NCBI GenBank assembly: GCA_015847255.1
Contig: JADLZK010012353.1
Location: 62,001 to 126,000, forward strand
Reading direction: 5' to 3'
Source: Hyparrhenia diplandra
Lineage: Eukaryota > Streptophyta > Magnoliopsida > Poales > Poaceae
DNA length: 64,000 bases
Both the position numbers and the translations under genes were made by a program. Positions 9,493 through 20,300 of the stretch are shown piece by piece (within the stretch, counting starts at the first letter, position 1; every line of letters starts with the position of its first letter). The notes under the pieces were generated by a model. It searched no databases, had not been told where the DNA came from, and saw only the letters and a program-made list of their open reading frames with translations.

Positions 9493-9700
9493 TTGAGTCA
9501 ATCAAGTTTGATGACTAGGCAATGCTCAAACTTATGTCTTGGCCTTGGACAGCATTTCTGGAATAGAATAAGTATCTCCAAAGCATCAAAGAAGTAGTGT
9601 GGTTTATTCTTTTCCGGAAGAATCCGAGCAAACATTTAATTTTCTCGGGTGCAGCTTGATAAAAATAAAATGAGAAACGTGTACTGAAGCTTGCATGGGG
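9493..9700 (+). pseudogene. NLR-A: relic of an NLR C-terminal LRR end
   Basis: Nucleotide homology to the last roughly 200 bases of NLR-C (54690-54915). Shared blocks include TCAAGTTTGATGA near 9503, GCATCAAAGAAGTA near 9582, TTTTCTCGGGTG near 9642, GCAGCTTGATAA near 9653 and the end-of-gene ACTGAAGCTTG near 9683. The frame is broken by stops and small indels. It shows that a third NLR once lay to the left, in the same orientation. Confidence 0.7.
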
Positions 9701-10049
9701 CGTATATATATATTATCGACTGATTGTGTGAACCATGGCACTACTAGTGGCGATGATCACGTACGCATGCCATCGCATGAGAGAATAATTAATCTACCCT
9801 TTTTACTGATGTGATGTCTTCCGTTTTAGCTAGTATGCTATTGATTGATGACTTTTTTGGAATATTGCTGAATTCACACTTGTATCATGGATGGAAGTGT
9901 GCCATTACATTGCGCACGGAATAATAGTCTCCCTTCTTTTTTTTTTTTTTTTTTTTACAAGAGAATATAGTCTCCTTTTAGTCTCTTGTCTTCCCCTCAC
10001 GCGTTTTTTGTTTTTGTCATAATAAATTTCATTCCAACGCTTGCAATTA
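9701..10049. other. NLR 3' flank, no gene
   Basis: AT-rich, with a poly-T/A tract at about 9938-9956. No ORF is supported. It lies where the 3' flank of NLR-A would be. Confidence 0.35.
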
Positions 10050-10390
10050 TATTGCTCTGATAATAAACCTTCTTGTGTTGCAATTTCGGTTGATGTATGT
10101 GTACAGCTAGTACGCTCCTGCACTTCACTCATCAGTCGTTTAGTCGTTAATTTGGGGTTAGATTCACCAGATGTGTATCGTGTCCAGGGAGATATATATA
10201 TAAAAAAGTGCAGGGCCGGGAGATATCAAACATGGGATTATGCGTCATTGCAAAGGCCTATGGCCCGTGGGATTGGAATTATTAGAGCCACCGCCCTACG
10301 TCCACGGGCAAGATCGGGATGGAGCCGCCGCCCTCGCCTCCGCCGGGCGCCGGGCAACAGATCGGGCGGAGAAGGGATATATATGCGGAG
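10050..10390 (+). repeat. NLR-associated spacer, copy S1 (left part)
   Basis: Matches copy S3 at 57675-58035. Shared blocks are TTGTGTTGCAATTTCGGTTG, TTCACCAGATGTGTATC, GTGGGATTGGAATTATTAG and GGGATGGAGCCGCCGCCCTC. It holds a short conserved reading frame starting Met-Glu-Pro-Pro-Pro-Ser-Pro-Pro-Pro-Gly-Ala-Gly at about 10319. Homology stops at about 10388, where Gypsy Gag sequence begins. Confidence 0.75.
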
Positions 10391-10399
10391 TGTTTCAAT

Positions 10400-13300
10400 G
10401 CACCGTCCCTCTACTCTGGATGAGGCTACTTCTTTGGCATTTTTACAGGAAGAAGGCCTAGAAGATAAACCAGTGAGAAGGTTTGAGTCTGACAAATATT
10501 CAAGCAAGAAGTATTATTCTGAGCATGGCAAGTATTCGGCTTCCATTCCGCAATAACTCAAAGAATGAAGAAGATAAGAGAAGTCCTGAATCCAACAAGT
10601 CAAGAGTAGAAGAAAAACTTGTTGCATTAAAAAAGTTCAGAAGAGCTCAGGGCTTATGTTTTAAATGTGGTGAAAAATGGGGTGGTCCACAACATAAGTG
10701 TCCTGCACAGATTTCTCTGCATGCAATGGAAGAAGTGTGGCGGTGGATGGGTGAAGACTCTGATGTAGTCTTTCAACATGCACAACAAGAGGAAGCTTCC
10801 GATTCTCGATGAGGATCTTAGGGCCTTACAAATCTACGCTCAAGCTGCCAATGGCACCAATGAATTTCAACTATCGGACTCAGGGGGGGTCACCTCAATG
10901 GCAAGGAAGTTTTCATGCTTATTGATTCAGGCAGTTCTCACAGCTTTGTGGATGATCAAGTTGCTTCTCACATCAGACCCTAGCAACCACTACCTCAACT
11001 GTCGAGTGACAAGAGCAAATGGGGGAGTTATCAGTTGCACTCATGAGTTACCCAATCAGATCTGGGCAGTTCAAGGCCACACTTTCAGCACCACCTTCAA
11101 AATTATTCCACTCGGTGGTTTATGATGTTATTTTGGGCATGGATCTGGCTAAAAGCTTGTAGTCCAATGAATGTGGACTGGGCAACAAGAATGTTTCATG
11201 TTACATATCAAGGCAATCCTGTGTTTTTGCAAGGGGTCAAACCAGAACTAGAAGTGGGTTCCCCAATATCATCACTCCAACTTCAATCTTATTCCAAGTG
11301 TGACTCTCTGGCGTACATGGTTGAACCGAAGGCAGGTCAAATTTTTCGCCGATCTGTTCCTTGAACTTCTGCAGAGCTGCAGCAATTACTTGATCAGTTC
11401 CATGATGTTTTGAAGCTCCAACAACCTTACCTCCCGCCGGATTGGGAGATCACAAAATACCACTTATTGAAGGAGCTCAACCATTCTCCTTGAGGCCTTA
11501 CAGGTATAATCCAGCTCAGAAAACAGAGATTGAGCAGCAAATCAAGGATATGTTGGAGAAAGGCTGGATACAAGAAAGTACAAGCCCTTATTCTTCACTG
11601 TGTTATTAGTAAGAAAAAGACAGGAGATTGAGGCGTGCATTGATTACGTAAGGCTTAATGCTCTTACAAGTCAAAAACAAGTTTCCTCTTCCTATTGTTG
11701 AAGAACTGGCTGGAAGAACTTCATGGTGCAACTTGGTTCACATCATTTGGATCTGTTCAGGGCTTCCATCGAGATAAGAATGGCGAGAAGGAGAGGAGTT
11801 TAAAACTGCATTCCAAACTCATAATGGTCATTATGAATATAGAGTCATGCCTTATGGAGTTATGGGGGGGCCTCCTACATTCCAGACTATCATGAATGAT
11901 GTATTGCAACCATTGCTCGAGAAAATGTGCAGAGTCTTCATTGATGACATATTAATCTGATAAGACTTGGGAAGAGCATCTGAGACACATTCAAGCGATT
12001 TTGACTCTATTACGTAAAAAACAGCTTCCATGTCAAATTATCCAAGTGCTCGTTTGCCCAAAGAGAACTGAGTTATCTAGGCCACATAGTGAGTGCCAAA
12101 GGAGTGTCAACTGACCCAACCAAAATTGACATCATTAAGAATTGGCCTACTCCAGCCAATGTTAAGGAACTCGAAGTTTCTTGGGAATGGCTGGCTATTA
12201 CAGAGAGATTTGTACCACAATTTGGCATGGTCGGCAAGCCTCTCACCAATTTCATCAAGAAAGGAGTGATATTTGTCCGGACTTTGAAACCGAGGGTTCT
12301 TTTCGGGCTCTCAAGAATGCATTAATGTCTGCTCCTGTGCTAGCAATTCCCAATTTTGACAAACCTTTTATCATTGAAACAGATGCCTCGCTTTTTTGGT
12401 ATTGGTCTTTGTACTTCATCAACAAGGCCACCCCATTGCTTATGTCGTAGAGCTCACGGGAGTTAAGTCACAAGGGCTTTCTACTTATGAAAAAGAATGC
12501 CTAGCAATCCTTATGGCAGTAGACCATTGGAGACATTACTTGCAGACATCTCCCTTTGTCATTCTCACTGACCAACGAGTTTGGTCCATCTTGATGATCA
12601 AAAGTTGACCACACCTTGGCAACACAAGGCTTTGACAAAGCTAATGGGTCTCACATATAAAATTGTCTACAAGAAAGGGTCGGATAACGGGGGTGGGCGA
12701 TGCACTCTCTAGAGTGAGCAACTCTCCCATCTATGATATAACTGCAGTCTCATTACAGTCACATGCTGTGTCTGTAGTCAAGCCATTATGGCTAGAGCAA
12801 ATTCAAGAAGCTTATTCCCAAGACCCAGAAAGTGCTAAGCTCTTATCTGAGTTAGCAATATCCTCTCTAGCTAGCCATTATTCTCTACAGGATGGTCTTA
12901 TCGGATACAAAGGAAGGATCCGGATTGGTAATAATGATAAACTACAACACAGAATCTTCCATGCTTTGCATAGCAGCCCTATTGGAGGACATTCTCGGCA
13001 TTGAAGTTACATACAAGAAAATTAAACAAAGCTTTGCTTGGCCAAGACTCAAACAAACAAGACAAGCAACTCATTGACCATTGTACTTGTTTGCAAACAA
13101 GCTAAATCGAGAAAAGGTGGCTTATCCAGGTTTGCTCTCTCCTCTTCCTATACCCGATGGAGCATGGCAAATGATAACACTTGATTTTGTTGAGGGCCTG
13201 CCTAGATCTTCTGGTTACAACAAAGATTTTGGTAGTGGTTGACAAATACTCCAAATACTCTCATTTCGCCATTGTCCCATCCATATACCGCATTTGAAGT

Positions 13301-14396
13301 TGCTATAGTCTTCATGACTAATATTTTCAAATTGCATGGATTACCAAAATACATGGTGTCTGATAGAGACAAAATCTTTGCTGCTAATGTCTGGAAAGAA
13401 CTTTTCACTCTTCTTGGTGTGGATCTTAAAATGAGCAGTGCTTACCATCCTCAAACTGATGGGCAAACAGAACGTGTTAATCAGTGTTTAGAAACATATC
13501 TTCGATGCTTTGTTCATGCTTGCCCTACCAAGTGGTCCAGATGGTTATATATGGCAGAATATTGGTACAATACCTCATACCATTCATCATGGGATATAGT
13601 CCATTCGGGGTTCTCTATGGTCATGAGCCTCGACATTTCGGCATTGATATTACCTGAGTGTTCATTCTGCTGATCTCAATGAATGGTGGCATAACAGAGA
13701 ACTTCTCCAACAGTTGGTCGGGCAACATTTAAACAGAGCTCAAGCAAAAATGAAACTTGCAGCTGATGCCAAGCGTTCGACGAGATCATTCACGGTTGAG
13801 AGTATGTATACCTCAAAGCCCAGCCATATGTTCAGACATCTCTTGCTCCGAGGTCGTCAAACAAGCTTGCCTTTAAGTTCTTTGGACCATTTCGATAACT
13901 GAATGCATTGGTACTACTGCTTATCGCCTAGAGCTTCCAGAAGGGTGTCAAATCCACCCAAGTGTTTCATGTCTCCATGCTCAAGAAGGCCATCTCACCG
14001 CACCATGAGGTGCATGTTCTTCCTGACAATGATCATGAGTTTCAGGTTCCAGAAGCTATAATGGACAGGCGTCTTCGCCGTGATCGTGATCAAGTCATAC
14101 CGCAAGTGCTCGTCCGATGGTCCGACCTGCCGGCTTCCTTGTCCACCTGGGAGGATGAAGAACCCCCGGCAGTAGGAGTTCCCGCCGCTCCAGCCTTGGG
14201 GACAAGCTGGTGCTCGAGGGGGGGAGTGTCACCGTCAACGACTCCACCTCTGCCGGCGACTCGCGATGCCCAAGAGGGGACGACATCGTCACGAGAAGGC
14301 GGGTTACGAGAAGTCGTCTTCAAGCACCAACGGTCAAGACAAGAGTCGGCGCCCAAGAAGCCCAATCCACGTTACGTTGGCCCAAGCTGGGTTTAG
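10400..14396 (+). pseudogene. Gag-pol of the Gypsy chromovirus, degraded
   Basis: Visible parts, with frame changes between them, are as follows. Gag end: RPSTLDEATSLAFLQEEG, about 10403-10456. CCHC knuckle: CFKCGEKWGGPQHKC, about 10658-10702. Protease: LIDSGSSHSFVDD, about 10919-10957. RT: YRVMPYG near 11840 and FIDDI near 11938. RNase H: STYEKECLAILMAVDHWRHYL, about 12480-12542. Integrase: LPKYMVSDRDKIF, SAYHPQTDGQTERVNQ, about 13340-13485. Chromodomain-like: QVLVRWSDLPASLSTWED, about 14102-14155. In-frame stops and indels throughout exclude activity. Confidence 0.8.
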
Positions 14397-14602
14397 TCCA
14401 TCGTCGGGTCCTGCATGGCCCAATTCTGGGACAGCCTGTTGGCTCCCTTGTAAGTGCCGTGGAGAGGAAGGGGAGAAAACTCGAACCTGAACTTCGCTGA
14501 AACCGAGCCCGAGGCTGGCGGCGGCGGCGTTCGCGGCGATCGAAGTCGATCGGTCTGGCGGCGTTATCGAGAACTTCTAGTTCCATTTACCTTATCAATA
14601 CA
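14227..14602 (+). repeat. 3' LTR of the Gypsy chromovirus
   Basis: 376 bases from TGTCACCGTC after the polypurine tract to TTATCAATACA. No 5' partner exists in the window, so the right end is inferred from the TG...CA rule and position. Confidence 0.5.
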
Positions 14603-14679
14603 GTTCGCAGTAGGTTGGTAACATGCACAGTTTGCATTTCAGTGAAATCACAAATATGCTCTGGGCAGTGTATTACATT

Positions 14680-15546
14680 AATTTTTCGCTTCTGTTTTGA
14701 TTGCATACTCCACCAACATGATTAGGGCCGGGATGATGACCATGATAACAAAGAGTAGTTCATTGATCGAATTGGTTAATTCAAACAAAAAATGATCCAA
14801 TTGGACCAGCGCTAGGAACGATAACTGGAAGAGAACGTGATCGGAGTAGTATGCCGAGGCATCCCACATGGCCACATGTGCAAACTAATCTTTAATTCGA
14901 TTTTGAAAACTGTACTATTTTTTTTCATGGATGTCTACGTACTGGCTGCCCAATTTCCAAGTACTCCGATTGTCATTAAGATAGCATAACTAATTGAAGA
15001 AACTCTCTATTTTCTTTTCTCGAACGTGCATTAGCACGACATTCATTAAGAAGGAGCAGATAAGTAGTAAATTACAAAGGTAGGACTAGTAATCCTGAGA
15101 TTGCCAAGGCTACCTCAGCCCAAAAGGGCACCGCAGGATTGAGCTTTGTGTAACGACTGTGCGACATGCGCTTTAACTATCATCAAAGCAGCTGCAGTAG
15201 CGATAGGATGCTTCGATAACCGGCCACACTCCACTAGTTCGCCTCCTACTGAATCCTCGACACCAAGTGTGACACAGTGGAGGATTTTCCTTCGAATGTC
15301 CTCGCATTCCTCTCTTTCCATATAGTCTTGCTCATAAGGAAGAACCTCTCTTAAAATAAAATTAATATATGCGATGACTTGAGGACAATCGAGCATCAAG
15401 TTTGCATATATTTAGTTCATGCCAGATATTGTTATTACTGCACACTTTCACTTCAAAGGGCAAAACCGATGGACGGTGAAAGGAGTTTTAGACCTGACGA
15501 TGATGAGTAGTGTCAATAGCTTCAGCAGGGAGGTCACGCTGCCATC
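14680..15546 (+). repeat. NLR-associated spacer, copy S1 (right part)
   Basis: Homologous to S3 at about 58235-58726 and partly to S2 at 27895-28150. Shared pieces are GGATGATGACC, CCACATGGCCACATGTGC, AATTAATATATGCGAT, AGACAATCGAGCATCAAG-like sequence, AGTTCATGCCAGA and ATAGCTTCAGCAG. It is interrupted by the LINE tail at 15011-15338 and ends at the LTR element at 15547. Confidence 0.7.
15011..15338 (-). mobile_element. LINE-like 3' fragment, antisense, with variable-length TSD
   Basis: Compared with spacer copy S3 this block is an extra insertion. Flanking it are GAAGAAACTCTCTAT (14996-15010) and GAAGAACCTCTCTT (15339-15352), an imperfect 14-15-base TSD typical of target-primed reverse transcription. 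It opens with CTCGAACGTGCATT, as the fragment at 3279 does. A 95-codon minus-strand frame (15399-15115) overlaps it but matches no family I know. Confidence 0.6.
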
Positions 15547-16437
15547 TGTTGAACTTATGGGTTCTAACAGGATAAAACACCTCCGCTCAGGCGGAGCCCT
15601 AAGGGAGTGTTATGATAGTAGAGTGTTGAAACTGGTGTTTCTAGTAGGAAAGACACCTCCGCTCAGGCGTTGCTCTGAGGGAGGAGAATGGTGGGAATAT
15701 GAGTAATCAAACAAGGTCTGATGAATAAAGAGTGATAATTCCATTCACCAACCAACCTTTTACACTGAGGTTTGGTTCTCCTTTTATAGCTATAGTGAGG
15801 TACAAAGTAGGGTTACATTTCTACCCTTAGAATATGCCCGGAATATTCCCGAAACTAGAGATCCTCCGCCGGGGGGGCAGAATGGTCTTCTTCGCAGCAT
15901 TGCGTAGCCGCCCGCCATCTAGAGGCGTGTCGGACTTCTCCCTCTCGCGCTGCCTTGATCTCCAAGTTTCCCTCTAGGAGACATCTCCGCCGGGCCTGGG
16001 GGCGGAGGTCTTGGTGAACTCCGCGCCGCCTCAGTTGCTCTTGCTCTTCCTGAGATCTCCCGCATGGTTCGTGGCTGCTCCTTGCCACCGGGCGGAGATG
16101 TTCGCTTCGCCTTTCTGCGGGGAATGGTGGGGAGCGAACCTCCGGTCCCCCCAAGCCGTTACCTGCATAGCGATGAGCTCGATTGGACTCGTATTAGGCA
16201 TTTGTCATCATCAAGACCTCCGCCTGCCTGGCGGCCGTCGCGTGTTCGCAGAGAGATGTGCCCGGCTCTTGCTTTTACCAGAGATCTTCCTCGGGAGGGC
16301 ACACCTCCGCCTCCATTGCGGAGACCTGCATTGTCATAGACATCGGGCATTGTGTTAGACTTATTCTGTCAAGACCTCCGCTTATCGGGGTGGTCTCGCT
16401 CAACATCTCCGTCATCTCGGCGGGCCTTGTCCCAACA
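15547..16437 (+). repeat. 5' LTR of the 12.3-kb element
   Basis: 891 bases, TGTTGAACTT...CCCAACA. It is rich in the words ACCTCCGC, ACATCTCCG, GCGGAGGT and GCGGAGATGT. It differs from the 3' LTR mainly by single-base indels in GC-rich or homopolymer runs. No tRNA-type primer-binding site is obvious after 16437, where a run of C follows GTT. Confidence 0.85.
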
Positions 16438-16925
16438 GTTCCCCCCCCTTGAGGACAGGGTCGGTCGGAGACGTGCCCCGATTCTCAACATATGCCGAGA
16501 ACTCCAGGCGGAGATGTTGAGGTAAGTTCCCCCCCTGGCACGTTTTTTGCCCGGACCTCCGCTTTTTTTCCGGAAGTTTTAGGGGTTGCGATGCTATCTG
16601 TCAAAAGAGCGTCTTTTGAGGCCGATTTGACGTGTTGGCGGCGCTGTGCCGCTCCTGTCGGGCGATGAATGCGAAGGGTCAGGGTGCACCTATAAAAGGC
16701 GTTTCCTCCTCTTTGGTCGGAGCACCCTTTGAGCTGTCGCTTTCTAAACATCTGATCTCTATCTGAGATCTCTTATTTCCTTCTTTTGCTGCGGAGGTTG
16801 CTTGTGCGGAGCTGTTTGTTCGTTCTCCGCCAGAGGTTGTCGTCCTCTAGAAGAGATCTTCGGGCCATACTCAGATCTTCTACTGGTACGTTTATCTCAG
16901 TACCTTGGCAATTTTGAGGATTTGT

Positions 16926-18194
16926 ATGGTAGAGGTTACTGGGCCTCGGTGTACTTTGGATACTCTTTCTGACGTGGTCGCTTCCGTTGGTGATCTAGTT
17001 GGGGTCGAGGATATGGATTTAGATGATGATATGACTGTTGAGTTTGGTAAGACGAAGATGTCCAAGCCGATGCTTGCTGAGTTGGTTGAGAAGGGTTTTA
17101 TTTCCGCGGATTATGAGGTCAAGTGCCCCGAGTCGGAGGTTGTTCCTGATCCAGGCGAGGGTTGGGGCATAGTTTTTAAGGATTTCTTTGTGTGTGGTCT
17201 TTGTCTGCCGTATCTTGGTTTTCTTCGGCAGGTTATAGAGGCCTTTAAGGTTCAGATCCACTGGTTGACTCCGCATTCTTTTCTCAGCATTGCGAAGTTT
17301 GTGTGGGCCTGTGAATCTTATGGGGCAGAACCACATATTGGCATTTTCTGTGAGTTTTATGAGTTGCATAAACAACCTAAGAAAAAGGAGGTGTATGATG
17401 GGTCAGAGAAGAGCCTTCAGTTTGGTATTTGTACCTTCTCTCCGCGTCGTTATCAGGGTGCGGAGAAGATCGAGATTTCTTTTGCTCAGAAATTGAAGTG
17501 GGATGCTGGTTGGATGGAGTATTGGTTTTATGCAAAGTCACCGGCTATTGAAGAGAAGGTTGATGGGGCGGTGATTAGTTCTTATATCTTCGCGTCAAGT
17601 CTTACGCCTGTTGTCATTGCTACGAAGCCGGTCGTGGAAGAGGTTGATTCTGATGTGTACACTAGATGCCGCGAAGCTTTCGTTGCTGCGTGCCAGTATT
17701 CTGGTGGGAGAGATTTGGTTGAGGAGATGATTGCTGCGGAATACTCTCCGCTGAGCAGGAGCAAGGCTGCTCTCACCATTGAGCGAGTGAATCTACGTGT
17801 GTTTGGTGATTCCACGGCTCTCATTCCGTGTCCTCGCCTGGGTGTTCGTTTACCGGAGGGGATCTCCGCTGAGAATTTCATTTTTCAGATTGAGGAGAAA
17901 GCTCGAGATGTTTTGGGCTCTATTACTCTGAAGGAGTTTATATCCCGGAGGTCTTTGTCCTATACTATGCCCAGGCTGAACAGAGTGTTTGCGGAGATGG
18001 GTATTACATACGGTCCTCATAAGGTGCCTGGTAGTGTGATTGCCAGGGCTCGTGAAGATGACGCTAAGGCTGAGGCTCGAGCCAAGGCGGCTGCGAATTT
18101 GCTTGTGCAGGCTGTTAGCGGTGCCCAGCAAGCTGGCTCAAGAAAAACTGCTCCAGTACCAAGATGTTGCTTAGGAAGAGGCAGGCTAAGGTAA
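16926..18194 (+). CDS. Plant 'putative gypsy type transposon' protein of the LTR element
   Basis: An open frame of about 420 codons from the first good ATG at 16926. The central part (GWGIVFKDFFVCGLCLPYLGF, then FKVQIHWLTPHSFLSIAKFVWACES, about residues 70-135) resembles the domain usually annotated as Putative gypsy type transposon (Transposase_28 family). That domain is found in grass non-autonomous LTR elements. Its biochemical role is not established. The C-terminus becomes Ala/Lys/Arg-rich and probably helical. Near 18189 an AAG-GTAAGT donor-like site suggests the real transcript may splice instead of using the stop at 18194. Confidence 0.65.
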   Translation: MVEVTGPRCTLDTLSDVVASVGDLVGVEDMDLDDDMTVEFGKTKMSKPMLAELVEKGFISADYEVKCPESEVVPDPGEGWGIVFKDFFVCGLCLPYLGFLRQVIEAFKVQIHWLTPHSFLSIAKFVWACESYGAEPHIGIFCEFYELHKQPKKKEVYDGSEKSLQFGICTFSPRRYQGAEKIEISFAQKLKWDAGWMEYWFYAKSPAIEEKVDGAVISSYIFASSLTPVVIATKPVVEEVDSDVYTRCREAFVAACQYSGGRDLVEEMIAAEYSPLSRSKAALTIERVNLRVFGDSTALIPCPRLGVRLPEGISAENFIFQIEEKARDVLGSITLKEFISRRSLSYTMPRLNRVFAEMGITYGPHKVPGSVIARAREDDAKAEARAKAAANLLVQAVSGAQQAGSRKTAPVPRCCLGRGRLR

Positions 18195-20300
18195 GTGGCG
18201 CTGCTGTGGGTGCGGCTGAGCTGACAGTCGCTGAGGAAGAGAATAGGAGAAAAAGGAGGAAAGTTGCCGGTGGACAAACATCTTCGCCAGGTCATGATGG
18301 TGACGTGGAGGATTTGTCTGCTGGGGATAATTTCTCAGCCGCTGTAAGTGATGTTATGATGTTTGTTACTGGAGGTGGAGGTGTTGGTTCTTCCCTTTAC
18401 GAGGCTAGGGGGATTCAGTCTGGTACTTATCTTCGTCGCGCTTTATCTGAGGACCAGCCCGTGGTCGCTGATGTTTTCGCGGGGTTGTCGAGCTCTGGTG
18501 CTCGTTCTGCAGGCCAAGAGTCGGAGCCTAGCAGACCTGCGCCTGCTGCCGGAAACAAAGAGCAGGTTTTTCTTGGTTCTAAGTCCAGTTCTTCTGCTGA
18601 TAATGAAGCCTCTACGTCGGATAGTTTACCAATTCCTGCTGGTCGGAACCTTACGTATGTCGAACTGCAGGAGCTTCGGGCGACTTACGAGGCTGAGAAG
18701 ATGAAGGGACAGCTGGGTGCGGAGGTTCTTTTGGCTGAGAAGGAGGTTGTTGCTGATGAGGCTACAACGGGTTTTCATTCTGGTGAGTTTGTGAGTTGCT
18801 TATTTTCATCTGTGCGAGTTTGCTTGGAGTCTAAAGATATTTGTTGTTTCTTTTTTTTCAGCTGAAGCTTTGAAGCGTGTTGCTGACGATGAGATTGGAT
18901 CTCAAGCTGATCCAGTTGTTGCAAGTAATACTGCCATGCTTGGCTGTTCTTTGGTTGTGTTCACTCTTTCTGCTTGTTTTTGAGATCTTCGTCTTTCTTC
19001 TAATTGACAGAGCTGTTTGCCTATTTTAAAGGGCGCCCTATTGTGGGAGATCATGGACAAAGTGGTTGGCCAAGGATCTTCAGTGAGTTTGCTTATCTTT
19101 TCCTTAGCCGTATGTGCTGATTGTCTTTTTCAGCGGAGGTGTTCTTTCATTGTTTTTTTGATGAGTTGTTCTGTTGTCTTCTTTTAGCTGATTTCAAACT
19201 TGAAAGATCTTCGCCAGCAAGTGGTTGAGGATTTGGATGCTCGTGATAAGGTGCTAGGTGAGCTGAAGAAGGACAATATCTCTCTTCAGGCCAAGGTTTT
19301 GGGATCCGTTTTGGAAAAAATTCGGTCCCAACCGAAATGGACGAAATTCGGGAAAATTCGGATGAAATTCGGACTCAATTCGTGAATTTTGGAATATGAT
19401 GCATATATTTCGTTTCGGAGCTCACGAAATGGACGAATTTCACCGAAATTCGGATTCTTTCGGTCGAATCCCAGAACCGTGCTTCAGGCCGAATTCGATA
19501 AGAAAATGAAGGATATGCACGATGCCTGCGAGTCTGAGTTGACAAAGGCGCGGCAATCCATGGCTGCCCTTGCCACTGAGAAGAAGTTTGTTGAGGAGCA
19601 ATTTGCTAAGGTCCTTGCGGAGCTTGACGAGACGAAGATAGCACTGACGTCTTCGCGGATTCTTGCTGAAAATCGGCGGAAGGCACTTGATGAGATCTAC
19701 GCGGCGTGTACTGATGTTGTCCGTGCCTATACTTCCGCGGTTACTTCTTTTGGTGCGGGCACTACAGTATTTCTGAAAGAAGGGACCTCCGCCACTTTGC
19801 TAAAGAGGCTGGTCGCAAATGTCAAGAAGCTCCCTGACATATTTCGGAATATCTCTGACTTTGGTGCTAGGACCGCAGTGACCAATGTTGGTCGTGTGTT
19901 GAAGCATGAGGGTTGTGGGCATGTTGAAACTGTTAAGTTTACTGAGTCACACACCCCTGACTCTCTTCCGGAGGCTCCCAAGCGATTTGTTGGTGGATTT
20001 TTTAGGACGTTTTGGGCGCGCTATGGAAGAACTGAATCTGCGGCTCTTGCTCGTTCCCTTCTTCAGGTATGTTTCGGATTTAACATTGATTGTTTGTGTT
20101 ATTTCTTGATTTGAGCTTAAGTGTCGTCTACTTGTTTTTTCGTTGTCATGTCTCTCCAGAGCCAAGCCAAGGCTTCGGAGGTGCAAGTTATTTGTGAGGA
20201 GCCTGTGAAGGCGCGAGAAAGACAAGTCGGGAGGGGATGCTGCAGGTCCATCATCTCCGCCTGCTGGAAGAGATGTTCGATCACCTAAAAATGGTGAAGA
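18164..20300 (+). CDS. Intron-containing coiled-coil protein of the LTR element, interrupted by a MITE
   Basis: A chain of open segments with plausible plant introns. The 18783-18861 intron (donor GTGAGT, acceptor TTTTTTCAG) joins in phase into AEALKRVADDE. Acceptors are near 19011 (TTGACAG), 19189 (TTTTAG) and 20159 (CTCCAG); donors are near 19080 (GTGAGT) and 20067 (GTATGT). The encoded protein is Glu/Lys/Ala-rich with heptad-like stretches, for example FDKKMKDMHDACESELTKAR near 19493. Exon boundaries are approximate. Function unknown, possibly structural, Gag-like or a captured host gene. The MITE at 19293-19481 brings in stop codons. Confidence 0.45.
19293..19481. mobile_element. MULE-type MITE, 9-bp TSD
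   Basis: 189 bases flanked by CTTCAGGCC at 19284-19292 and 19482-19490. The ends are imperfect inverted repeats (AAGGTTTTGGGATCCG against ACGGTTCTGGGATTCG). The body is made of many ATTCGG/CCGAAT words. A nine-base TSD points to Mutator-like mobilisation. It lies inside a coiled-coil exon of the LTR element and introduces stops. Confidence 0.75.

Larger units (their letters stand above)
10388..14602 (+). mobile_element. 5'-truncated Ty3/Gypsy chromovirus
   Basis: The element starts abruptly inside Gag and keeps its 3' LTR, so the 5' LTR and part of gag are gone. The domain order matches chromoviruses: Gag, zinc knuckle, protease, RT, RNase H, integrase, chromodomain. The polypurine tract GAGGGGGGGAG at about 14216-14226 precedes the LTR. 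It sits inside spacer S1 where copy S3 is uninterrupted. No TSD can be assigned because the 5' end is lost. Confidence 0.8.

Noticed and set aside
15855..16358. Overlapping GC-rich ORFs in the 5' LTR and again at 27303-27887
   Set aside because: They lie within the LTR pair and change frame between copies, so they are composition artefacts.
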